From contig JAFZFR010000075.1 in assembly GCA_017555805.1 (NCBI GenBank), positions 1-58,994 of the forward strand: a DNA stretch of 58,994 bases, written 5' to 3'. A program made the translations under genes and the position numbers. The notes beneath the pieces are model-generated. The model searched no databases and was not told the origin of the DNA. It saw nothing but the letters and a program-made list of their open reading frames with translations. How positions within the stretch are numbered: the stretch's first letter is position 1; every line of letters begins with the position of its first letter. Below are positions 51,955 through 58,994 of the stretch, piece by piece. The stretch comes from Alistipes sp. (GTDB taxonomy: Bacteria; Bacteroidota; Bacteroidia; Bacteroidales; Rikenellaceae).

Positions 51955-53217
51955 CTATTGAAAATCTCCTGCCACAACCGTTACTAAATCTTCTGGCGCA
52001 AGGTACTTCTGTGCCAGCGAGCGCAACTCCTCTGGAGTGGTCGATTGGATGCGCTGGAGGTTGAGTTGAATCTGCGAATTATCGAAGCCGCAGAGGATAT
52101 TCTCGGTGGTAACATCAGCAATACCGAATGGACCATCGAGAATACGCATCATCTCGCCCGCCATAATATTCTTCACAAGCGCCAACTCCTCGTCGGGGAT
52201 AAGTTCAGTGCGGAGGATTTCAATCTCGCGGGCAATCTCATCGAGAGCCTGCTCGGTCACCTCTGTGCCGACCTGCGTTGCAAGTGCCAGATAGCCAGCC
52301 TGCTGGAAGTTCACCATCGCAGAGAATACGCCATAGGTGAAACCGTTGCGCTCTCGCAGATTCTGCATCAGTCGCGAGCCGAAGTAGCCGCCAAGCACCG
52401 TCGAGAGCACCTGCATAGGGACAAAATCTTCGTGGGTGCGGGGGAATAACATTCTTCCCATACGGATGGATGACTGCACCGCGCCATCGTGCTGGATGAC
52501 CTTCTGCGATGTGGTCTGACACTCGGGGAAGGCCTCAACACCACCCTTCTCGCCCGACTTGATAGCCGACGCTATGGCGTTGATGCGCTCAAGCACCTCG
52601 GGGGTAATCTTTCCGCTACACACCACGATGCAGTTCTCGGCGGTGTAGCGACTCTCGTAGTGGTGGCGAATCTGCTCGGCTGTGAGCGTGTCGTACGCCT
52701 CCTCGGGATAGGAGATACCGTAGGGGTGCGACTCGCCGAACATAGCCTTGGCGAAGTGCTCGCGTGCGATGGTCTCCACCTTGCGGCGCTCGATGGAGAG
52801 TTGCTGGCGGCGCTTGGCGCGATAGATTTCAACCTCTGCCGCAGGGAATGTGGGGCGCAACAGCACCTCCTCAATCACATCCGCCGTCTGCTGAAAGAAC
52901 TTCGAGAGGGCGCAGAATGTGATGTAGGCGTAGTCGCGGTCGATATTGATATCAAAGTATGAGCCGAAGTAGTCCAACTGCTCGGCAATCTGCTGGGCGG
53001 TGAAGTGCTGCGTGCCCTCGGCAAGCATATTCGCCGTAGCCGACGCCACGAAGGGATGGCACTGCGTCACCGAGCCTGCGTGAAAGACAAACGAGAGGCG
53101 CACAACCTCATACTCGGGGCAGTTTATCACATATATCGGTGTGCCGTTCAGGGCTTTATGTTGCTCTGCCTGCTGGACATAGACCGAGGCAGGCACTGTG
53201 AGTGGTGGCTGTATCAT
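51955..53217 (-). CDS. M16-family peptidase homologue lacking the zinc site
   Basis: 420 residues with the M16 two-domain fold but without HxxEH: the matching region reads CHPFVASATANML. It keeps the C-terminal Arg/Tyr motif (LRERNGFTYGVFS) that in paired M16 enzymes completes the partner's active site. Its ATG overlaps the stop of the active partner (TAATG), so the two are translationally coupled and probably form a heterodimer. No signal peptide is seen, so a cytosolic location is likely. Confidence 0.9.
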   Translation of the reverse strand: MIQPPLTVPASVYVQQAEQHKALNGTPIYVINCPEYEVVRLSFVFHAGSVTQCHPFVASATANMLAEGTQHFTAQQIAEQLDYFGSYFDINIDRDYAYITFCALSKFFQQTADVIEEVLLRPTFPAAEVEIYRAKRRQQLSIERRKVETIAREHFAKAMFGESHPYGISYPEEAYDTLTAEQIRHHYESRYTAENCIVVCSGKITPEVLERINAIASAIKSGEKGGVEAFPECQTTSQKVIQHDGAVQSSIRMGRMLFPRTHEDFVPMQVLSTVLGGYFGSRLMQNLRERNGFTYGVFSAMVNFQQAGYLALATQVGTEVTEQALDEIAREIEILRTELIPDEELALVKNIMAGEMMRILDGPFGIADVTTENILCGFDNSQIQLNLQRIQSTTPEELRSLAQKYLAPEDLVTVVAGDFQ

Positions 53218-54452
53218 TACTTGGCTCTGTAAATTAATGTTGATGAGTTTTCGGGGGTAAACACGCGCTTCGAGAAGTCGGCAATCTGTGACTTGGTGAG
53301 CGAGCGGTAAATCTCCACCTCGCGGTTGATGAGCGGCAGGTCGCCAATCATCGAGTAGTAGCCCAGATTCATCGCCTTGTTCATCACATTGAGTTCGCCG
53401 AAGAGAGTATTAGCCTCAAACTTATTCTTCACCTTCTCCAACTCATAGTCGCTGATTGCGGCGGCCTGCAACTGGGCAATCTCCTCCCAGAAGGCGGTCT
53501 CTGCCTCCTGCTCCGTAGTCGTTGGCAACAACTGACCCGTAAAGACAAACATACCACAATCGACATCGCCCGAGATGTAGGCATTCACGCTGGCAAACAA
53601 CTTCTTACCCTTAATCAAATGCTCATACAGACGCGCCGAGTCGCCACCCGCCAAGAGGTCGGATGTGATGTCGCCCAAATAGAAATCCTCCGACAGGCGG
53701 TCGCCCATATGGAAGGCGATGACGATGGTCGTTGCGGGTACATCGCGCTCAACCTCCAGTCGTCGGGGCTCACTCTGCGCGGGCTCTGCGGGGATAGGCT
53801 CCGCCTTATGGGGGCAATCCTCAATCGCGCCAAACCACTTTTCGGCAAGTTCAAATACGCGCTCCTCGGGAAGGTCTGCCGACACCGAGAGGATGGCGTT
53901 TGATGGGTGGTAGAAGCGGCGGTAGAAGTCACGAATCTCCTCAAGCGAGGCATCGGCAATGTGGTCGGGCGTGAGTCCGATGGTCGCCCAGCGGTAAGGG
54001 TGGGTGGTATAGACCATATCGCGCAGCAACATATTCAGGTCGCCATAGGGCTGATTGAGGTATCGCTGGCGGAACTCCTCGATGACCACGCGCTTCTCAA
54101 TCTCGCACGCCTCCGCCGAGAGGTTGAGCCATTGCATACGGTCGCTCTCAAGCCAAAATGCTATCTCGATATTGTCGCAGGGGAGCGTAATATAAAAATC
54201 GGTATAATCGTTGTTGGTGAAGGCATTGTTCTCGCCACACGCCATCTGCACTGGGGTGTCGAAGTCGGGGATGTTCTCCGTACCGCGAAACATAAGATGC
54301 TCGAACAGATGGGCAAGACCCGTACGCGAGGGGTTCTCGTTGCGAGCGCCCACCTTGTAGAGGATGTTCACAGCCGCCATTCGCGACGCAGTGTCGCGGT
54401 TGGCAATGACTGTAAGACCATTCCTGAGGGTTGTCTGTTTGTATTTAATCAT
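53217..54452 (-). CDS. M16-family zinc peptidase, catalytic subunit
   Basis: 411 residues. The inverted zinc motif HLFEH (48-52) with the downstream Glu helix EIEKRVVIEEF is intact. The second domain contains GGDSARLYEHLI. With the following gene it forms a classical catalytic/non-catalytic pair that degrades peptides or processes proteins. I chose MIKYKQTTLRNG (54452); nine more residues upstream are possible but would lack support. Confidence 0.92.
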   Translation of the reverse strand: MIKYKQTTLRNGLTVIANRDTASRMAAVNILYKVGARNENPSRTGLAHLFEHLMFRGTENIPDFDTPVQMACGENNAFTNNDYTDFYITLPCDNIEIAFWLESDRMQWLNLSAEACEIEKRVVIEEFRQRYLNQPYGDLNMLLRDMVYTTHPYRWATIGLTPDHIADASLEEIRDFYRRFYHPSNAILSVSADLPEERVFELAEKWFGAIEDCPHKAEPIPAEPAQSEPRRLEVERDVPATTIVIAFHMGDRLSEDFYLGDITSDLLAGGDSARLYEHLIKGKKLFASVNAYISGDVDCGMFVFTGQLLPTTTEQEAETAFWEEIAQLQAAAISDYELEKVKNKFEANTLFGELNVMNKAMNLGYYSMIGDLPLINREVEIYRSLTKSQIADFSKRVFTPENSSTLIYRAK

Positions 54453-54635
54453 ACTCGAAGTGGTAAATATTGGGTGCAAAAATATTGATTTTTTTCCAAT
54501 TCTCTATGCATCGAGGGAATTTGTGTTGGTGCAAAATTTACCCTTGCAAGGGGTGGCGCGGCAAGGCGGTGAAAATAAATGATACTTGTTAAATTATTAA
54601 CACTTTTTTTTCTATGATTATTCTTAACAATTATT

Positions 54636-54643
54636 TAACTTTG
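54636..54643 (+). promoter_or_regulatory. -7 box of nifJ
   Basis: TAACTTTG, leader about 85 nt; the -33 box is unclear. The AT-rich 255-bp gap also has a 12-bp palindrome CCCTTGCAAGGG at 54541-54552. Confidence 0.55.
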
Positions 54644-54734
54644 CCCAGATTTGTGTTTACACAACTTGTGAGCGCAACTCATTTTTACAGGATATTAATA
54701 CATAAAAATTCATAAAGTAAAAATTCGTCTTATT

Positions 54735-57700
54735 ATGGCAGAGAAGAAATTTATAACTTGTGATGGTAACTACGCGGCAGCGCATATCGCCTACAAATTT
54801 TCGGAGGTGGCTGCTATCTACCCCATCACACCATCATCAACTATGGCAGAGTATGTTGATGAGTGGGCAGCGCAGGGCGTAAAAAATATGTTCGGCGAGA
54901 CTGTCAAGGTTGTTGAGATGCAGTCGGAGGCTGGTGCAGCGGGCGCTGTACACGGCTCATTGCAGAGCGGTGCCTTGACATCTACATTTACTGCATCACA
55001 GGGATTGTTGTTGATGATTCCCAATATGTATAAGATTGCGGGCGAGTTGCTCCCAGGTGTATTCCATGTGTCGGCTCGTGCTTTGGCAGCGCAGTCACTC
55101 TCAATCTTCGGTGACCACCAGGATGTGATGGCTACACGCCAGACTGGTTTTGCAATGCTCGCTACATCATCGGTTCAGGAGGTTATGGACCTTGCGGGTG
55201 TGGCTCACATCGTAGCGTTGAAGGCTCGCATCCCATTCCTTCACTTCTTCGACGGTTTCCGTACATCACATGAGATTCAGAAGGTGGAGGTTATCGACGA
55301 CGCATCACTCACAGCGATGCTCGACCGCGACGCATTGAAGGCATTCCGTGCCGCTGCGTTGAACCCTAACCACCCTGTGACACGCGGTACAGCCCAGAAC
55401 CCAGATATCTACTTCCAGACACGCGAGGCTTCAAACAAGTTCTACAACGCAGTGCCTGATATGGTAGCAGAGGCTATGGCGAAGATTTCTCAGATTACTG
55501 GCCGCACATACAAGCCATTCACATACTATGGCGCAGAGGATGCCGAGCACATCATCGTAGCAATGGGTTCAATCAACGAGACCATCAAGGAGTGTGTTGA
55601 TTACTTGGCAACTCAGGGCAAGAAGGTGGGTCTTATCACAGTTCACCTCTATCGTCCATTCTCAGAGAAGTACTTCTTCGATGTATTGCCAGCGTCAGTA
55701 AAGCGTGTATGCGTTTTGGACCGCACCAAGGAGCCAGGAGCAAACGGCGAGCCTTTGTACCTCGATGTCAAGGATATGTTCTACGGCAAGGAGAACCAGC
55801 CTTTGGTTATCGGCGGTCGCTATGGTTTGTCTTCAAAGGATACTACCCCAGCACAGATTTTGGCTGTCGTAGAGAACCTCTTTGCAGCAGAGCCAAAGAA
55901 CCACTTCACTGTGGGTATCAACGACGATGTAACAAACCTCTCACTCCCAGTTGGCGAGGAGGTATCGCTCGCACAGGCAGGCACTTTCGAGGCATTGTTC
56001 TTCGGTTTGGGTGCTGATGGTACCGTGGGTGCAAACAAGAACTCAATCAAGATTATCGGTGGCACAACAGACAAGTATTGTCAGGCTTACTTCTCATATG
56101 ACTCAAAGAAGTCGGGCGGTTACACATCATCGCACTTGCGCTTTGGTGACAACCCAATCCGCTCACCTTATCTGGTGACAACACCTGACTTTGTGGCTTG
56201 CCATGTTCCATCTTATGTAGATAAGTATGATGTATTGAAGGGCTTGAAGAAGGGCGGCTCATTCCTTTTGAACTCTGTTCACGACGCTGCTACTACCTGC
56301 GCTACTTTGCCAGACCATATGAAGGTTTACCTGGCGAAGAACAACATCAACTTCTATATCATCAACGCAACAAAGATTGCATCGGAGCTTGGTCTGGGCA
56401 ACCGCACCAACACAATTATGCAGTCAGCATTCTTCAAGATTGCCGAGGTAATCCCATTCGAGAAGGCAGTAGAGGAGATGAAGAAGGCTATCCTGAAGTC
56501 TTATGGCAAGAAGGGCGAGGATATCGTGAATATGAACTACGCTGCCGTTGACGCAGGTGGCTCGGCAGTTGAGAAGATTGAGGTGCCAGCAGAGTGGGCT
56601 GAAATCGAGGTTAAGGCTGCAGAGGCTAATGTAGATCTTTCACGCCCAGAGTTCGTTCGCAACATCGTTGACACAATCAACGCATTGAAGGGTGACGAGC
56701 TTCCAGTATCGGCATTCAACGGCCGTGAGGATGGTACTTGGGACAACGGTACAGCCGCTTACGAGAAGCGCGGTATTGCTGTGAATGTTCCTGAGTGGGA
56801 TGTGAACAACTGTATCCAGTGTAACCAGTGTTCTTATGTCTGCCCTCACGCTGCTATCCGCCCATTCCTCGCAACAGAGGAGGAGGCTGCGGCTTCAGGT
56901 CTGGAGTGGAAGCAGGGCTTGGGTGAGACCAAGACTTACAAGTTCCGTATGCAGGTATCGCCACTCGACTGTACTGGTTGCGGCAACTGCGTGGATGTAT
57001 GTCCATCGAAGACCAAGGCTTTGGTAATGAAGCCTCTTGAGTCGCAGATGGCACAAGCTGAGAACTGGAACGCCGTAACAAAGAACATCGGCTACAAGCA
57101 GGTTGTAGACAAGACCAAGTCTGTGAAGAACTCACAGTTCGCACAGCCACTCTTCGAGTTCTCGGGAGCTTGCGCTGGTTGTGGTGAGACTCCTTACATC
57201 AAGACTATCACTCAGCTCTTCGGCGACAAGATGATGGTTGCCAACGCTACCGGTTGTACATCAATCTACTCTGGCTCGGCTCCATCTACACCATACTGCA
57301 CAAACGAGAAGGGTCAGGGTCCAGCGTGGGCTAACTCACTCTTTGAGGATAACGCCGAGTTTGGTTTGGGTATGCACACTGGTGTTGAGAAGTTGCGCGA
57401 CCGCATTCAGGGCTATATGGAGCAGGCTATCGCATCTTGCACAAAGTGCTCTGAGGAGTTGAAGGGCGTAATGCAGGAGTGGATTGAGAATCGTGGCTCA
57501 TCAGCAAAGTCTGCAGAGGTTTCTGAGCGTCTCATCCCTATGATGGAGGCTTGCGGCTGCGACTGGTGCCAGAAGATTCTCGAGATGAAGGATTGGCTCG
57601 TGAAGAAGTCACAGTGGATCATCGGTGGTGACGGCTGGGGCTATGATATCGGCTTCGGCGGTGTTGACCATGTATTGGCATCGGGTGCAGATGTGAACAT

Positions 57701-58262
57701 TCTGGTTGTTGATACCGAGGTTTACTCTAACACAGGTGGTCAGTCATCAAAGGCTACTCCAGTGGGTGCAGTTGCCAAGTTCGCATCAAGCGGTAAGCGC
57801 ATCCGCAAGAAGGATTTGGGCAAGATTGCGATGACATATGGGTATGTATATGTAGCACAGGTTTCTATCGGTGCTTCACAGGCTCAGCTCCTCAATGTAT
57901 TGAAGGAGGCAGAGGCTTACCCAGGTCCATCACTCGTGATTGCTTACGCTCCTTGTATCAACCACGGTATCAAGGGCGGTATGACACGCACACAGACCGT
58001 AGGTAAGCAGGCCGTAGAGTGTGGTTACTGGCACTTGTGGCACTACAATCCCCAGTTGGAGGCAGAGGGTAAGAATCCTTTCGTGATGGATTCAAAGGAG
58101 CCCGATTGGTCGAAGTTCCGCGACTTCTTGATGAAGGAGGTTCGTTACACTTCACTCCAAAAGGCATTCCCTGCTGAGGCTGAGGAGTTGTTCGCAGCAG
58201 CCGAGGAGAACGCTAAGTGGCGCTACAACAGCTACCAGCGTTTGGCTAAGTTGGAGTACTAA
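54735..58262 (+). CDS. nifJ: Pyruvate:ferredoxin (flavodoxin) oxidoreductase
   Basis: Oxidative decarboxylation of pyruvate to acetyl-CoA and CO2 with reduction of ferredoxin, central in anaerobes. 1175 residues, single-chain form. Domain I starts CDGNYAAAHIAYKFSEVAAI with YPITPSS (pyruvate site); domain III is the gamma part; domain V carries two 4Fe-4S motifs (CIQCNQCSYVCP near 693 and CTGCGNCVDVCP near 746); domain VI binds TPP (GDGWGYDIGFGG, SNTGGQSSKATP) with extra cluster cysteines (CAGCGE). Codon use is biased as in highly expressed genes. Monocistronic. Confidence 0.97.
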   Translation: MAEKKFITCDGNYAAAHIAYKFSEVAAIYPITPSSTMAEYVDEWAAQGVKNMFGETVKVVEMQSEAGAAGAVHGSLQSGALTSTFTASQGLLLMIPNMYKIAGELLPGVFHVSARALAAQSLSIFGDHQDVMATRQTGFAMLATSSVQEVMDLAGVAHIVALKARIPFLHFFDGFRTSHEIQKVEVIDDASLTAMLDRDALKAFRAAALNPNHPVTRGTAQNPDIYFQTREASNKFYNAVPDMVAEAMAKISQITGRTYKPFTYYGAEDAEHIIVAMGSINETIKECVDYLATQGKKVGLITVHLYRPFSEKYFFDVLPASVKRVCVLDRTKEPGANGEPLYLDVKDMFYGKENQPLVIGGRYGLSSKDTTPAQILAVVENLFAAEPKNHFTVGINDDVTNLSLPVGEEVSLAQAGTFEALFFGLGADGTVGANKNSIKIIGGTTDKYCQAYFSYDSKKSGGYTSSHLRFGDNPIRSPYLVTTPDFVACHVPSYVDKYDVLKGLKKGGSFLLNSVHDAATTCATLPDHMKVYLAKNNINFYIINATKIASELGLGNRTNTIMQSAFFKIAEVIPFEKAVEEMKKAILKSYGKKGEDIVNMNYAAVDAGGSAVEKIEVPAEWAEIEVKAAEANVDLSRPEFVRNIVDTINALKGDELPVSAFNGREDGTWDNGTAAYEKRGIAVNVPEWDVNNCIQCNQCSYVCPHAAIRPFLATEEEAAASGLEWKQGLGETKTYKFRMQVSPLDCTGCGNCVDVCPSKTKALVMKPLESQMAQAENWNAVTKNIGYKQVVDKTKSVKNSQFAQPLFEFSGACAGCGETPYIKTITQLFGDKMMVANATGCTSIYSGSAPSTPYCTNEKGQGPAWANSLFEDNAEFGLGMHTGVEKLRDRIQGYMEQAIASCTKCSEELKGVMQEWIENRGSSAKSAEVSERLIPMMEACGCDWCQKILEMKDWLVKKSQWIIGGDGWGYDIGFGGVDHVLASGADVNILVVDTEVYSNTGGQSSKATPVGAVAKFASSGKRIRKKDLGKIAMTYGYVYVAQVSIGASQAQLLNVLKEAEAYPGPSLVIAYAPCINHGIKGGMTRTQTVGKQAVECGYWHLWHYNPQLEAEGKNPFVMDSKEPDWSKFRDFLMKEVRYTSLQKAFPAEAEELFAAAEENAKWRYNSYQRLAKLEY

Positions 58263-58299
58263 TAAGAAGGCGGGGAATCCCTGCTATGCAATAACGTTT

Positions 58300-58334
58300 G
58301 AGGGTTGTCCACGAAGGGCGACCCTCATTTTTTC
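58300..58334 (+). terminator. Terminator of nifJ
   Basis: GAGGGTTGTCC and GGGCGACCCTC pair over 11 bp with two G-U pairs, 5-nt loop ACGAA, then ATTTTTT. Confidence 0.9.
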
Positions 58335-58366
58335 TCCTATTATCTATATATGTATAGAAAAAGTCG

Positions 58367-58374
58367 TATCTTTA
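58367..58374 (+). promoter_or_regulatory. -7 box of the transglutaminase-like gene
   Basis: TATCTTTA, about 20 bp upstream of the ATG. Confidence 0.5.
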
Positions 58375-58393
58375 CGCATAAAATTATCTGTAA

Positions 58394-58994
58394 ATGAGAA
58401 ACAATACCCTTTTCTACTGCTTGCTTGTTGCTTTGGCAGGCCTTGCGGTTGGTTGTCAGTCGCATTTTATTAGTGATAAAGAGGTGCGCGAGAGCGTACG
58501 GTCGGCTTTTGAGGAGCGTCGCGCGCTCTTTACCGAGGGCGATGTCTTTGACCTCTTCGACGAGGAGGTACTCAACTCGGAGGAGCGAGAGGCTATGGAG
58601 TTCCTCTACTCAACGATGTCGTCGGCCGATATGGGTGATTACGAGGCGGAGTATTTTCTCGAAAATGTGCGTATGTCACTGCGTGCCCGCGAGGAGATGG
58701 CGTGGGGAGATGATGTGCCCGAGGATTTGTTCCGTCACTTCGTGCTGCCCATTCGAGTGAATAATGAGCGTATGGACGAGTTCCGCATGCTCTATTATGA
58801 GACGCTGAAAAAGCGTGTTGAGGGTATGTCGTTGCACGATGCCGCTTTGGAGATAAACCATTGGTGTCACGAGAATGCAACCTACGTTCCCACCGATGCC
58901 CGCACCTCGTCGCCTATGGCTACAATGCTTACGGGCGAGGGACGTTGTGGTGAGGAATCGACCCTTACCGTCTCGGCTATGCGTGCTGTGGGTA
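58394..58994 (+). CDS. Transglutaminase-like lipoprotein, 5' part (continues past window)
   Basis: 200 codons are visible. Signal peptide MRNNTLFYCLLVALAGLAVG with lipobox AVGC (Cys21). A helical region (about 30-150) follows, then the start of a transglutaminase-like core: the catalytic Cys in EGRCGEESTLTVSAMRAVG. His and Asp of the triad would lie beyond the window. Such Bacteroidetes proteins often carry further beta-sandwich domains, and may act on surface peptides as peptidases or cross-linkers. The 3' end is missing. Confidence 0.8.
   Translation, partial: MRNNTLFYCLLVALAGLAVGCQSHFISDKEVRESVRSAFEERRALFTEGDVFDLFDEEVLNSEEREAMEFLYSTMSSADMGDYEAEYFLENVRMSLRAREEMAWGDDVPEDLFRHFVLPIRVNNERMDEFRMLYYETLKKRVEGMSLHDAALEINHWCHENATYVPTDARTSSPMATMLTGEGRCGEESTLTVSAMRAVG

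Overview
This 59-kb window looks like chromosome from a gut Bacteroidales, most likely a Rikenellaceae/Alistipes-type organism (inference). Promoters carry the Bacteroidetes -7 box TAnnTTTG, Shine-Dalgarno sequences are essentially absent, there are many signal-peptidase-II lipoproteins, and the metabolism is strictly anaerobic in style: PPi-type phosphofructokinase, pyruvate:ferredoxin oxidoreductase and a rubrerythrin-type peroxidase. I see no rRNA, tRNA, CRISPR array, transposase or prophage.

Layout. 1-4017: end of a PPi-phosphofructokinase gene, then a compact three-gene operon encoding a membrane steroid 5-alpha-reductase homologue, an Old-Yellow-Enzyme reductase and a short-chain dehydrogenase. 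This is the steroid/bile-acid (3-oxo-delta4) reduction module described in some gut Bacteroidales and is the most interesting gene set here. 4092-9638: small envelope proteins, a SLOG protein, a thioredoxin-fold lipoprotein, a GH29 fucosidase, a rubrerythrin and a secreted orphan. 9899-17072: purA, then ligA-dapA-DUF4919-clostripain. 17153-23880: a plug-only exported protein, RluB, a 785-residue LamG lipoprotein and a MATE exporter. 23937-27770: a BlaR1-type sensor fused to a TonB domain, its BlaI repressor with two visible operators, and an exported serine hydrolase. 27928-31396: the conserved HU-like / sigma-54 activator / LptE / TPR / SecG operon. 31562-39640: an acetyltransferase, S21, then a seven-gene operon (DUF1080, small membrane protein, ApbE, exported Gfo/Idh/MocA, DUF4405, UbiD, HhH protein). 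39744-44759: lon-kdsB-kdsA-kdsD (Kdo supply for lipid A). 45110-51819: NhaD-type antiporter, valS, rnhA, MmcQ/YjbR, metallo-beta-lactamase-fold hydrolase and a second SDR. 51955-58994: a paired M16 peptidase operon, the large nifJ gene, and the start of a transglutaminase-like lipoprotein cut by the window end.

Two families of non-coding intergenic elements are visible. Family 1 has five copies (977, 11403, 26414, 32175, 51877). It has an outer inverted repeat opening TATC and closing GATA, a G-rich tract, an inner GC stem, and a small hairpin directly after GATA. The arms differ between copies but still pair. Family 2 has two diverged copies (about 18021-18190 and 49281-49395) sharing ordered motifs and, in the first, nested stems. 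Neither overlaps a convincing gene.
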